25,612 nt of DNA from Longimonas sp040409695 (GTDB taxonomy: Bacteria; Bacteroidota; Rhodothermia; Rhodothermales; Salinibacteraceae): positions 1 to 25,612 of the forward strand of contig NZ_JARWGJ010000159.1 of the NCBI RefSeq assembly GCF_040409695.1, given 5' to 3'. The notes under the pieces are model-generated. The model saw nothing but the letters and a program-made list of their open reading frames with translations. It was not told the DNA's origin and did not search any database. A program made the position numbers and the translations under genes. This document shows positions 1-8,365 of the stretch, piece after piece. Every line of letters starts with the position of its first letter. The stretch's first letter is position 1.

Positions 1-46
1 CTGCTTTTGACTTGAACGATCGTGGCGCTCTCTATGTTTGGATACC

Positions 47-1738
47 TCAGGTTTGGATGACGCCGGGGTTGAAGTCGGCCATCTCCGGATTCAGGTCGGC
101 CATGTTGATTCCGCGCGACAGCCATGCGCGGGTGTCTACCGGATCGATGATTTCGTCGACCCAGAGACGTGCCGCTGCATAGTAGGGCGTGGTCTGCTTC
201 TCGTATCGGTCTTCGATACGGGCGAGCATCTCCTGCTCTTCCTCCTCCGTAAGCTCCTTGCCCTGCTTTTCAAGCTTGCGCACCTGAATCTGATGCAGTA
301 CCTTCGCTGCCTGCGTGCCCCCCATCACCGCAATCTTGGCCGTAGGCCAGGCGCAGATAAGCCGCGGGTCGTAGGCGCGTCCGCACATGGCGTAGTTGCC
401 GGCGCCGTATGAGTTACCCGCTACAACGGTAAACTTCGGCACGGTGCTGTTCGACATGGCATTCACCATCTTGGCGCCATCTTTGATAATCCCACCGTGT
501 TCAGCTCGTTTGCCGACCATGAAACCCGTCACGTCCTGGAAGAACACGAGCGGAATCTGCTTCTGGTTGCAGTTCATGATAAACCGCGCTGCTTTGTCGG
601 CAGCATCGGCATAGATCACCCCTCCTACCTGAATCTCACCTTTCGTTTCGTGATTTGTCTTATTGCGCACAACCGCCCGCTGGTTCGCTACGATGCCGAC
701 ATTCCACCCATCGATACGGGCATATCCGGTAAGCAGTGTACGTCCGTATCCCTTCTTGTACTCAGTCCATGAGTCGGCATCCACGATACGCGCCAGCACC
801 TCGCGCATGTCGTACGGCTGCTGCCCGCTGTCGGGAACGAGCCCGTAGATCTCCTCGGCGTCGAATGCCGGCGCCACGGGTGCATCACGCGTGAACCCGA
901 AGCGGTGCTCCGGACCCATGTGGCCAACGATGTCGCGAACGGTGTCGAGCGCCTCCTCGTCCGACTCGCATTTGTAGTCGGCTACCCCTGAGATCTCGGT
1001 GTGGGTGGTGGCCCCGCCCAGCACGTCGGCTTCGACCTCCTCGCCGATGGCTGCTTTTACGAGAAAGGGCCCGGCAAGAAATACCGAGCCGGTCCCGTCT
1101 ACGATGAGCGCTTCGTCGCTCATAATCGGCAGGTAGGCGCCGCCTGCTACGCAGCTTCCCATGATGGCCGCAATCTGTGGGATGCCCTTGCTGGAGAGAA
1201 TCGCGTTGTTGCGGAAGATGCGCCCGAAGTGCTCTTTGTCGGGAAAGATCTCGTCTTGCATAGGCAGGTAGACGCCCGCCGAGTCGACCAGGTAGATGAT
1301 CGGTACGTGGTTTTCGAGGGCGATCTCTTGCGCCCGCAGGTTCTTCTTCGCAGTGATCGGAAACCAGGCACCTGCTTTAACGGTGGCATCGTTCGCCACC
1401 ACCAGGCTAAGGCGCCCGCTTACATGGCCAAGGCCCATCACCGTACCGCCCGAGGGACAGCCGCCTTCGTCCTCGTACATCTCGTATCCGGCAAACTGCC
1501 CGACCTCGGTGAAGTCGTCGGGGTCGTCGAGCAGGTGGGCGATGCGTTCGCGCGCCGTGAGCTTGCCCCGCTTATGCTGCCGCTCGATGCGCCGATCACC
1601 GCCGCCTTTAGAGACTTCGGCGCGGCGGGCGTTATACGTCTCCAGCAGACCTTTGTAGTGGTCGGCGCGGCGCTGGAAACGTGATGAGGAGGTGGATGCG
1701 GGCGTGCCCAGTTGATCGGGAGCAGATACGTCGGCCAT
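47..1738 (-). CDS. Acyl-CoA carboxylase, carboxyltransferase (beta) subunit, methylcrotonyl-CoA type
   Basis: This protein of 563 residues should be the carboxyltransferase subunit of a biotin-dependent acyl-CoA carboxylase. It moves the carboxyl group from carboxybiotin onto an acyl-CoA in leucine or odd-chain catabolism, in the cytoplasm. Both crotonase-like halves are visible. The N-terminal half has LVDSAGVYLPMQDEIFPDKE followed by GSCVAGGAYLPIMSDEA and the segment GGATTHTEISGVADY. The C-terminal half has FFQDVTGFMVG and GNSYGAGNYAMCGRAYDPR. These strings are closest to methylcrotonyl-CoA carboxylase beta, but propionyl- or geranyl-CoA carboxylases cannot be excluded from sequence alone. 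Length is normal for the family. The ATG at 1738 is used; the first 20 or so residues are low-complexity and unconserved, and there is no clear ribosome binding site. No biotin carboxylase (alpha) subunit lies within the window, so the partner is encoded elsewhere, perhaps just beyond the left edge. Confidence 0.93.
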   Translation of the reverse strand: MADVSAPDQLGTPASTSSSRFQRRADHYKGLLETYNARRAEVSKGGGDRRIERQHKRGKLTARERIAHLLDDPDDFTEVGQFAGYEMYEDEGGCPSGGTVMGLGHVSGRLSLVVANDATVKAGAWFPITAKKNLRAQEIALENHVPIIYLVDSAGVYLPMQDEIFPDKEHFGRIFRNNAILSSKGIPQIAAIMGSCVAGGAYLPIMSDEALIVDGTGSVFLAGPFLVKAAIGEEVEADVLGGATTHTEISGVADYKCESDEEALDTVRDIVGHMGPEHRFGFTRDAPVAPAFDAEEIYGLVPDSGQQPYDMREVLARIVDADSWTEYKKGYGRTLLTGYARIDGWNVGIVANQRAVVRNKTNHETKGEIQVGGVIYADAADKAARFIMNCNQKQIPLVFFQDVTGFMVGKRAEHGGIIKDGAKMVNAMSNSTVPKFTVVAGNSYGAGNYAMCGRAYDPRLICAWPTAKIAVMGGTQAAKVLHQIQVRKLEKQGKELTEEEEQEMLARIEDRYEKQTTPYYAAARLWVDEIIDPVDTRAWLSRGINMADLNPEMADFNPGVIQT

Positions 1739-1785
1739 GCAACAGGAAAAGATCTTGGTGAAGAAGAATGAAAGCGGTTCCAGCC

Positions 1786-1827
1786 CTTAAAAACAGAACA
1801 CCTGTCCCGGAAGATCCAAGACAGGTG
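1786..1827 (-). terminator. Rho-independent terminator after the CsbD-like gene
   Basis: CACCTGTC (1799-1806) and GACAGGTG (1820-1827) form a perfect 8-bp stem with a 13-base loop. Read on the minus strand, the stem is followed by TTCTGTTTTTAAG, a T-rich tract. It lies 80 bases past the stop of the CsbD-like gene and ahead of the carboxylase start, so it probably separates the two transcripts. Confidence 0.6.
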
Positions 1828-1906
1828 ATTCAGTTTGTGCGGAGAACACAGCAGTGCGGCCGTGCAGCGCGACCGTGTAGTGCAATCGTAAAATACAGGA
1901 GCTAAG

Positions 1907-2101
1907 CTACAGAATAGCGCTCATCTTGCGACGGATCTCCTCAGGCGAGTCGCCCGTCTTGTCGTGGATGAGCCCGACCAGCTTGTCCATCTCGCCACGT
2001 GCCCGTTTCATCTCTTTGTCGTCGAAGTCCGCGTCTTCCCAGATCAGCTTAACCTGATCGCGAATGCGACGCCAGCTTTCGTTCATTGCTTCTGTAGCCA
2101 T
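1907..2101 (-). CDS. CsbD-like stress-response small protein
   Basis: This is a 64-residue acidic protein of the CsbD family. The family consists of very small hydrophilic helical proteins induced by general stress in many bacteria; the molecular role is unknown. The match rests on the family pattern of a Trp-containing first helix (WRRIRDQVKLIWEDADFDD), a central acidic stretch, and a second part, DKLVGLIHDKTGDSPEEIRR, that parallels the usual D-K/E-L-V/I-G-x-I-Q-x-x-Y-G-x-S-x-E-E-A. Length agrees with the family. The ATG at 2101 is preceded by AAAGGATACAT, one of the few plausible Shine-Dalgarno sequences in the window, which supports this start. It is followed by its own likely terminator, so it is probably transcribed alone from the 207-base gap it shares with the divergent haem gene. 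Assignment is by pattern only and could fail at this length. Confidence 0.7.
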   Translation of the reverse strand: MATEAMNESWRRIRDQVKLIWEDADFDDKEMKRARGEMDKLVGLIHDKTGDSPEEIRRKMSAIL

Positions 2102-2308
2102 ATGTATCCTTTCGTTTTGTGCGTACGGAGCTCAATCAAGACGCGCATGTGCCATCACCTCTCTACAATTTTGTGATGACGAGCACACACAACCTTTGCG
2201 TAATGTGGACTTTAATTTACGGATCGCGTGCAACGAGAGTTTCGGTAACAGGGTACAACGAGCCACTGAACACTCGTGAATCACTCTCTATGATCTTGGT
2301 GCCATCGT

Positions 2309-3661
2309 ATGTCGCATCCTACACAGGTGGGTATCATTGGAGCAGGGATTAGCGGACTCGCAGCGGCGTACCGGCTGCATGAGGCGGGATGCGCAGTGCA
2401 GGTCTTTGAGGCCAACGACCATGCCGGCGGCGTCATCCGCACGACCCGGCGCAACGGATTTCTCGTTGAGGAGGGCCCAAACTCCATCAACGGGGCCGGC
2501 CCCGCACTTGCAGGCGTGATGCGTGATCTCGGACTCGACAACGCACGCGTCGAATCCAACCCCAAAGCTCGTAACCGCTTCGTGGTGCGCAACGCCCGGC
2601 CTGTGCCCATCCCGCAGTCGCTATCTGACTTCGTTCGCACGCCGCTCCTCTCTGCGCGTGCCAAAGCCCGCTTATTCACCGAGCCCTTTCGCACGCGCGG
2701 CCCGGCCAACGAGTCGCTGGCGCGTTTCGTGGCGCGGCGCCTCGGCCCCGAGGTGCTTGACTACGCCGTGAATCCCTTCGTAGCCGGCGTCTATGGCGGA
2801 CGCCCCGACAAGCTTGCGGTGCAACACGCGTTTCCAGCGCTCAAGTCGATGGAGAAGGAGCATGGCTCGCTCTTCATCGGCGGGATCCGCAGCGCACTGC
2901 GCGGTGCAAATGCCTCTGAAGAGCCAACCGTGAATGGCCTCTTTTCCTTTGAGGACGGCCTCGACACGCTGCCCCGCACCCTGGCTGCTCACTTGCACGA
3001 GCAGATGCATCTTGGCTGCCCAGTGCATGCCCTCGTGCCTACAGACGCTGGCTGGCGCATTGAGCACGCCGCTGGAAGCACGACGGTCGACGCCGTGGTC
3101 TACGCAGCGCCCCTGCACACGCTGGGCACGGAGGTCACGTTCGGCACGTCGCTGCCGCTGCACCCGCTGCACGACGTGCCGTATGCCCCCATGCGCAGCG
3201 TATCGCTCGGGTTCAAGCGCGACGCGGTGTCGCATCCGCTCGACGGGTTCGGAATGCTTCTGCCTGCTGCCGAATCGTCGTTTGAGATCCTGGGCACCAT
3301 CTTCGCCTCTACCCTCTTCCCGAAACGGGCCCCCGACGGACACGTGCTGCTTACCACTTTCGTGGGCGGGGCCCGCGCGCCTGAACACGCCCATGCCGAT
3401 CCGGATGCCGCTCGTGCCCTTGTCATGCGCGACCTGCAGCGCCTGCTTGGCGTTACCGATGACCCGGTGTTTTCGCACCAGGTGGTCTGGCCCCACGCCA
3501 TCCCGCAGTATACGTCTCGCCACGGCGCCGTAAAGGGGCGCCTCGACGCGCTCGAAGCCGCTCACTCCGGACTCCAGTTTGCAGGCAACTACCGCACGGG
3601 CATCTCGGTGGAAGACGCGTTCGATTCAGGGTGGCACGCTGCCGATACGCTTCTTGCGTAA
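2309..3661 (+). CDS. hemY: Oxygen-dependent protoporphyrinogen oxidase
   Basis: This 450-residue FAD enzyme oxidises protoporphyrinogen IX to protoporphyrin IX, the penultimate step of haem synthesis, normally at the membrane face. An N-terminal Rossmann fold is seen as GIIGAGISGLAAAYRLHEAG (residues 8-27), followed by the conserved GG-IRT segment and EEGPNS. NPFVAGVYGGRPDKLAVQHA with the following FPAL...MEKEHGS is a hallmark of the plant and bacterial HemY/PPO type and distinguishes it from other amine-oxidase-fold proteins. The C-terminal FAD motif is LQFAGNYRTGISVEDAFDSG. Length is typical. The enzyme is called HemY in Bacillus and HemG in some databases. The ATG at 2309 places the dinucleotide-binding motif at the expected distance; no ribosome binding site is evident. 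No other haem gene is adjacent. Confidence 0.93.
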   Translation: MSHPTQVGIIGAGISGLAAAYRLHEAGCAVQVFEANDHAGGVIRTTRRNGFLVEEGPNSINGAGPALAGVMRDLGLDNARVESNPKARNRFVVRNARPVPIPQSLSDFVRTPLLSARAKARLFTEPFRTRGPANESLARFVARRLGPEVLDYAVNPFVAGVYGGRPDKLAVQHAFPALKSMEKEHGSLFIGGIRSALRGANASEEPTVNGLFSFEDGLDTLPRTLAAHLHEQMHLGCPVHALVPTDAGWRIEHAAGSTTVDAVVYAAPLHTLGTEVTFGTSLPLHPLHDVPYAPMRSVSLGFKRDAVSHPLDGFGMLLPAAESSFEILGTIFASTLFPKRAPDGHVLLTTFVGGARAPEHAHADPDAARALVMRDLQRLLGVTDDPVFSHQVVWPHAIPQYTSRHGAVKGRLDALEAAHSGLQFAGNYRTGISVEDAFDSGWHAADTLLA

Positions 3662-3716
3662 CCGTACGCCTTACGCCCCCCACGCCCTTCACGTAGCCCG
3701 GCCCCCAAAATCACAA

Positions 3717-3756
3717 GCGCCCCTGCGCAACGACGTTCACCATCGCGCAGGGGCGC
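3717..3756. terminator. Strong stem-loop between convergent genes
   Basis: GCGCCCCTGCGC (3717-3728) pairs perfectly over 12 bp with GCGCAGGGGCGC (3745-3756) around a 16-base loop. It sits between the convergent ends of hemY (plus, ends 3661) and the unknown gene ending at 3786 (minus). The minus-strand exit is TTGTGATTTTGGG, weakly T-rich; the plus-strand exit is not. It most likely terminates the minus-strand gene and may serve both. Confidence 0.7.
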
Positions 3757-3785
3757 TCATTACATGTGGAGGGCCGTGCCGTCTG

Positions 3786-4514
3786 CTATGCCCAGCCTTC
3801 CTCTTGCGCCAAGTGTCGCATGAGCGTGCGCTTCGCCACAGGCAGAAGCGTCGGCTCATATGGAAAGTCGAGGTCCGTGTTGAACATGTATGTCGCCGGA
3901 TTCGGCAAGTCCTTGCGCTCATCCACCATTTCGAGCTTGACCGAGCTCGGATGCGCGTCTACGCCAAACTGATCGATCGACTTGCAGTGCTCGGTCTTGA
4001 GCGTGCGGTACTGCTCGTCTTCATTCGTAAAGATCGACACTGTGTAGCGCAGCACGTGCAGGCGATGCGCCTTGCGGTCGGGCACGAGCACGTAGCCCTC
4101 TTTCACATACGACGGCATAATGCCCACCGTCTCTACGTCGAAGTTGTCCTCAACCATCTCGTAGATCGAGCGCCCCTCCTCGATTGCCTCCTGGATACGC
4201 GGCAGCGCCCACTCAATGAGCGCACGCACCGTCGAGAGCTCACCGTCTTCCAGTTCCGGCCAGCGGTACTGCAGTGTACCTTCCTCCCAATCAATGCCGG
4301 TCGCCGTACCCGTAGAGGCCGTACGGTACGCATCCGACTGCTTTAGAATCGTTCGCAGCGACGTGTACAGCGCTACCAGACGCCCAAGATGCGGGTAGAT
4401 GCGCTTCGCCGCAAAGTCGCGACGTGCATGCTGCAAGCCGCCGAGAATCTGGTACTGCGTTCGCTCTACGTCGTCGGCCGCACGGGCGAACAGGTTCATA
4501 TCGAGGGTAGCCAT
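3786..4514 (-). CDS. Conserved-looking protein of unknown function
   Basis: I do not recognise this protein of 242 residues. It is acidic, has no signal peptide or membrane segment, and looks globular, with helical N-terminal two thirds (ADDVERTQYQILGGLQHARR, later LIEWALPRIQEAIEEGRSIY) and a beta-richer C-terminal third (KEGYVLVPDRKAHRLHVLRY, then VSIFTNEDEQYRTLKTEHCK). There is one cysteine and no obvious catalytic motif. The ATG at 4514 is preferred; an upstream in-frame GTG at 4544 would add ten residues. The composition and codon use resemble the neighbours, so it appears to be a resident gene and not a recent import. It is followed by the strong stem-loop at 3717-3756. The SDR gene upstream on the same strand is 255 bases away, so an operon is not indicated. 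Confidence 0.8.
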   Translation of the reverse strand: MATLDMNLFARAADDVERTQYQILGGLQHARRDFAAKRIYPHLGRLVALYTSLRTILKQSDAYRTASTGTATGIDWEEGTLQYRWPELEDGELSTVRALIEWALPRIQEAIEEGRSIYEMVEDNFDVETVGIMPSYVKEGYVLVPDRKAHRLHVLRYTVSIFTNEDEQYRTLKTEHCKSIDQFGVDAHPSSVKLEMVDERKDLPNPATYMFNTDLDFPYEPTLLPVAKRTLMRHLAQEEGWA

Positions 4515-4769
4515 AGCGTTCTGTACTTCTATGCTTGTTAACACATCGTTAATCCCTAAATAAGGGTGGATGAATTAAAGAGCAAGAAGTACGCCGCCGT
4601 TTCAGTGAATCGGGCGTCGTGGAATCGCTTTTCTTCATATTGGCAGGGACCGTCCTGGCACCGTGTGGTCGGGAGGATACGGACCGCCTGCGCCTCTTCG
4701 GCATACGTCGCGGTATCAAGAACGGTCTCCACGGCCCGCTGAGAAAGGGGCGCGCAGGCGCTCCGCAGG

Positions 4770-5633
4770 CTACTTATCGCGGGCTGCTTTCATCTTCGCA
4801 AAAAGCCCCTTGATCTGCTTGCGCGGCATCGCCGTGAACGCGTTGAACTGTCCGCCCGCCACCAGCTTCTCACCGCCATCGAACGTAACCACCTCGCCAT
4901 TCATGTAAGCGGCGCCGTCAGAGAGCAGAAACGCCACGAGCGTAGCCAGCTCCTCCGGTTCACCGAAGCGGCGCGTTGGGTTGCGCTGCTTCATATCGTC
5001 CTCCACGTCCATGCCCGGCACGAGGCGGCTCCACGCGCCCTCCGTTGGAAAAGGCCCGGGCGCAATTGCATTCAGCCGGATGCCTTCAGGCCCCCACTCT
5101 GCTGCCAGCGAGCGCATCATCGCCACAATGCCGGCCTTTGAAACGGCACTGGGTACGACGAAGGCGCTTCCGGTATCGGCGTAGGTCGTGGCAATCGACA
5201 GCACCACCCCACCCGACCCGCGCTCGATCCACCGCTGTCCACACGCTTGCGTGCAGTAGAACGAGCCGTACAGGTTGGTCTTAACGATGGCGTCGAATCC
5301 GTTGGGCGAGAGGTCTTCGGTCGCCGCCAGGAAGTTTGCCGCAGCGTTGTTCACGAGAGCGGTTACCGGGCCCTGGGCGTCTTCCGCCTCGTCGAAAAAG
5401 TCGTCGACAGATTCGGCGTCGCGCACGTTGCAGGAGATGCCGTTAGCCGTACCGCCGGCCTCCTCGATGGCAGCAACGGTTTCATCGAGCGGCTCGGTGC
5501 GTCGTCCGTTAATCGTGACCGATGCGCCGAGCGCTGCACATCGCTCGGCCATCGCGCGTCCGAGACCAGTTCCGCCGCCGGTGATCACGATGTGCTCGCC
5601 GTCGAGAAGGTCAGGTGCAAAGATATTGGACAT
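4770..5633 (-). CDS. SDR-family 2,4-dienoyl-CoA reductase-like oxidoreductase
   Basis: This 287-residue short-chain dehydrogenase probably reduces 2,4-dienoyl-CoA with NADPH, the auxiliary step in beta-oxidation of polyunsaturated fatty acids. The cofactor motif TGGGTGLG is at residues 18-25, NNAAANF at 95-101. The usual SDR YxxxK is absent: the position reads SAVSK. Instead YADTGSAFVVPSAVSK (151-166) puts Tyr151, Ser162 and Lys166 at spacings of 11 and 4. As I recall, this matches Tyr199, Ser210 and Lys214 of human mitochondrial DECR1. The following SLAAEWG and AIAPGPFPTEGA strings also fit that enzyme. The ATG at 5633 is chosen because the open frame upstream (to 5780) shows no homology-like sequence and the Rossmann fold starts right after this Met. 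No acyl-CoA dehydrogenase lies next to it. Other acyl-CoA-acting SDRs remain possible. Confidence 0.88.
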   Translation of the reverse strand: MSNIFAPDLLDGEHIVITGGGTGLGRAMAERCAALGASVTINGRRTEPLDETVAAIEEAGGTANGISCNVRDAESVDDFFDEAEDAQGPVTALVNNAAANFLAATEDLSPNGFDAIVKTNLYGSFYCTQACGQRWIERGSGGVVLSIATTYADTGSAFVVPSAVSKAGIVAMMRSLAAEWGPEGIRLNAIAPGPFPTEGAWSRLVPGMDVEDDMKQRNPTRRFGEPEELATLVAFLLSDGAAYMNGEVVTFDGGEKLVAGGQFNAFTAMPRKQIKGLFAKMKAARDK

Positions 5634-6253
5634 AGAGTCAGGAAGGTTTGGTTGTGAGGAAAAGCGTGGTGCCGTATCACAGGCGATTGTCTGGCGTCCG
5701 AGATGTCGCGAAAGGCTCTGCATCGAACCTACGGACAGCGCAGAAGGAAAAGCGCGAAGATCCAACCGCGCACAGATCACTTCTATCGTGCAGGATACAA
5801 CAGCCCCACCGACAATTGCGAATCAAGAGCAATGCTACAGAGGCGTCACTTCCGCCAGTCAGTTCAGTTCGTTGCGGTAACGCAAGCGAAAAAACCCGTA
5901 ATACAATTTACAATTTTATGTAGTGGATAGACGCTAAGTGATGAGGTGATTTGCCCCGAAGTCTCATCTCGGTCGAATCCCCTCTCCCTTATTCCGCTTC
6001 GCTCCATCAGTCGCCCTACGGGCTCGTGTCGGGTTTCTCCCCCTTAGCCAAGGGGGAGGTGTCCATAGGATCACGCCTGCGGCGAAGCTCGAAGACAGAG
6101 GGGGTTTGAACGGATTGCGATGATGTAAAACACATGTCAATCACTTAACATCTTCCCGCTACCCAATATTTTTTTACCATTACTTGTCCGGTAGACTATG
6201 TGCTTTTCGCCACCTATTTAAACAAATCCTCCACACAAAGCATGGGTGGCAAC
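5634..6253. other. Non-coding gap of about 620 bases between divergent genes
   Basis: I see no convincing gene here. The left part (5634-5930) is the upstream region of the SDR gene and becomes AT-rich near 5890-5925. The middle holds the palindromic element described separately (5973-6109). An 8-bp inverted repeat, TAAGTGAT (5935-5942) and ATCACTTA (6140-6147), brackets that element. The right part is again AT-rich and should contain the promoter of the serine hydrolase gene. Confidence 0.6.
5973..6109. repeat. Palindromic intergenic element with nested hairpins
   Basis: Outer arms 5973-5985 and 6097-6109 can form 13 pairs, two of them G-U. Inside are a perfect 9-bp hairpin CTCCCCCTT/AAGGGGGAG (6037-6058, loop AGCC), and GCCCTACGGGC (6013-6023). 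The GC-rich nested palindromes in an AT-rich gap look like a REP- or MITE-type dispersed element. Only one copy is visible here, so the repeat nature is inferred. Confidence 0.5.
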
Positions 6254-8359
6254 ATGACGATCCTCCGTTTTTCTTCTGCAAAGCGCATTCTGCACCTTGG
6301 CCCTCTTGCCGTCCTCTGGGGACTGACCTGCCTGCTTCTCTTTCCAGGCGCCGCCCTCCAGGCTCAGGATCTACCTCAGACGACTCGGTCAATTCCTTTT
6401 GGAGCTGAGCATACGATCATCAATCCTGCGACAGCGAATCAGGCTCCTTCTGAAAAGTTCACGGCCGAGCGGGAGCTTTCCTGGGGCTCGTTCAGGAACC
6501 TTACCAGCGAGCGCTACAGCGAGCTGTTCAGCGAATATCGAAATCGGGGCTGGATGCTTATCGACGTGGAGGCTTACACACAAGGCCGCCAGACGCGGTA
6601 TGCGATGGTGTGGCGCGATAATCATGATGGACGACAGTGGCGACAGTGGCGCAACATGACCTCGGATCGCTACAATGAGCGCTGGACCGAGATGCAAGAG
6701 GCTGGGTTTCGGCCTACCGATGTCGAGGGATATATGATGGGACGCAACCTGCGCTTTGCCGGCATCTGGGTGGAGAATCGTGAAGGGATTCGCTGGAAGT
6801 CGAATCGAAATATGACCACCAATCGGTTCGGAGAGCTCCACGCACAACGTCGGCAGGAGAACCTGCGCCCCGTCGATATTGAAGCGTACGAAACGCCTGG
6901 TGGATTGCGCTGGGCGGCTATCTGGTACGCCGACACCGACGACGTAGACTGGACAATGCGTACCAACATGACACGCGCCCAGTACCAGAGTCAGGTCAAT
7001 GCGCTGGGCCGTCGTGGCTACCAGGTGCGCGATTATGAAAGCTATACCGAGAACAATCAGCAGCGCTACGCCGCTATTTGGGAGCGTCGCTCAGATATGC
7101 CCATGTACCAGCTACGCACGGGCCGAAACGACCAGCAGTTTCGCAATCTATGGAACGAGTATCGCGATCGGGGTTACCGGCTTGCCGATTTTGAAGCCGA
7201 CCAGAACGGGGCGCGCTATTCAGGCGTCTGGGTGGAAAATAACGCACGCCTCCGCTACGCCCACCGTGAAGCGATAGACGGGTTAGTGAACGCACATCGA
7301 AACTCAGTAAGTGCACCCGGTATTTCCGTAGCAATCATTCACAACGGGGAAACCGTCTACCGCCGGGGGTTCGGAGATGCAAATCCCAGCAATGGCCATG
7401 GCGCTCATAGCCAAACCGTTTACAGCGCAGCTTCGGTCTCCAAAGTCTTTGGAGCTACTTTAGCTGCTAAGCTGGAAGATGAGGGCCGATTGACAAATGG
7501 CCGCCGTGTCAACCTTGATATGACGCGCCCAACGCGGCAGTATCTTAACCGGGGTGTCAACCAGCGGGCCACGCTCCCTGCTCACCATACCCACACCGTG
7601 GAGCAGCTCACCGCGCACCTTGGCTGCGTGGTACACTACCCGAGAAGCGAAAACTCCGGCACAATCCCCGGCATCTCAAACAGCGACATGGTCGCCTTTT
7701 ATCCCAATGCCCTGCAAGCGTCTACTGCGCTGTGGAATACAGGTCTGGTTCAGACTCCAACCTGCACGGTCGGGAGCAACCGTGTCTACTCCACCCACGC
7801 GTTCACGCTCCTTGGCGCTGTACTCGAACAGGTGAGCGGGCGACCGGTTCACCGGCTCGTGCGTGAGGAGATCAATGCGTCGTGGGGACTCCCATCGGTG
7901 CGCTCTCAGTTTGAAACGGCTTCGTTGCAGTCCAACCGTGAACGTGCCACACCGCATAACAGTAGTGGAAACACGTTTAATTACGTGGACAGCAGTTGGA
8001 AAGTGCTGGGCGGGGGCCTGGAGATGCACACGCTCGACATGGCCCGGTTTGGCTGGCGCCTGCTCAATGGAGACATTGTGCGCGACGCGGTCCGCGATAA
8101 CCGGCTCTGGACTCCTTTAGCTGCTGGATGCTCGTTTGGCTCAGGAGGACGGTGCAGCAACGGGGTCGGGTGGAGGCTGCTTACCCAAGACGGCCACCGC
8201 ATCGCCGAACATGGCGGGTTTGGGTCGGGTGCACGCACGCACCTCCGTATCTATCCCGATGATGGTCTCGTCATTGCTGTGATGATTAATCAGGCATACA
8301 GCAGTGACTTACCAAATCCCAGCGTTCTGGTCCGTCAGATTGCAAACGAAATCCTGTAA
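6254..8359 (+). CDS. Secreted serine hydrolase with five tandem repeats and a beta-lactamase-like domain (polyglycine-hydrolase-like)
   Basis: From the ATG at 6254 the product has 701 residues. A signal peptide is clear: basic SSAKR, a hydrophobic core, and a likely cut after AALQA. Next come five repeats of about 50 residues (roughly 77-332), each with the pattern W-x-x-x-R-N-M/L-T-x-x-R-Y, then G-(Y/F/W)-x-x-x-D-(V/I)-E-x-Y and R-(Y/F)-A-x-(I/V)-W; the fifth is diverged. This resembles the bacterial tandem repeat domain found in front of beta-lactamase-fold hydrolases and in fungal polyglycine hydrolases. The C-terminal serine hydrolase has SVSK (Ser394, Lys397), YST at Tyr512 in the YxN position, and HGG (653-655) in the KTG position. 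Four cysteines in this domain could form disulfides. An upstream in-frame ATG at 6200 would put 18 residues before the signal peptide and is less likely. The substrate is unknown: peptide, ester or cell-wall amide are all possible. Confidence 0.88.
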   Translation: MTILRFSSAKRILHLGPLAVLWGLTCLLLFPGAALQAQDLPQTTRSIPFGAEHTIINPATANQAPSEKFTAERELSWGSFRNLTSERYSELFSEYRNRGWMLIDVEAYTQGRQTRYAMVWRDNHDGRQWRQWRNMTSDRYNERWTEMQEAGFRPTDVEGYMMGRNLRFAGIWVENREGIRWKSNRNMTTNRFGELHAQRRQENLRPVDIEAYETPGGLRWAAIWYADTDDVDWTMRTNMTRAQYQSQVNALGRRGYQVRDYESYTENNQQRYAAIWERRSDMPMYQLRTGRNDQQFRNLWNEYRDRGYRLADFEADQNGARYSGVWVENNARLRYAHREAIDGLVNAHRNSVSAPGISVAIIHNGETVYRRGFGDANPSNGHGAHSQTVYSAASVSKVFGATLAAKLEDEGRLTNGRRVNLDMTRPTRQYLNRGVNQRATLPAHHTHTVEQLTAHLGCVVHYPRSENSGTIPGISNSDMVAFYPNALQASTALWNTGLVQTPTCTVGSNRVYSTHAFTLLGAVLEQVSGRPVHRLVREEINASWGLPSVRSQFETASLQSNRERATPHNSSGNTFNYVDSSWKVLGGGLEMHTLDMARFGWRLLNGDIVRDAVRDNRLWTPLAAGCSFGSGGRCSNGVGWRLLTQDGHRIAEHGGFGSGARTHLRIYPDDGLVIAVMINQAYSSDLPNPSVLVRQIANEIL

Positions 8360-8365
8360 TTGCCT

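Noticed and set aside
1001..1684. 227-codon frame antisense to the carboxylase gene
   Set aside because: Explained by codon bias of the carboxyltransferase on the other strand.
2672..3565. 297-codon frame antisense to hemY
   Set aside because: Shadow frame; hemY is unambiguous.
5634..5780. 49-residue N-terminal extension of the SDR protein
   Set aside because: The extension has no SDR similarity; the Rossmann fold begins directly after the Met at 5633.
5966..5990. GGTCGAATCCCC, resembling a tRNA T-arm or attachment site
   Set aside because: The surrounding bases do not form acceptor, D or anticodon stems, and the bases pair better with the far arm of the palindromic element.
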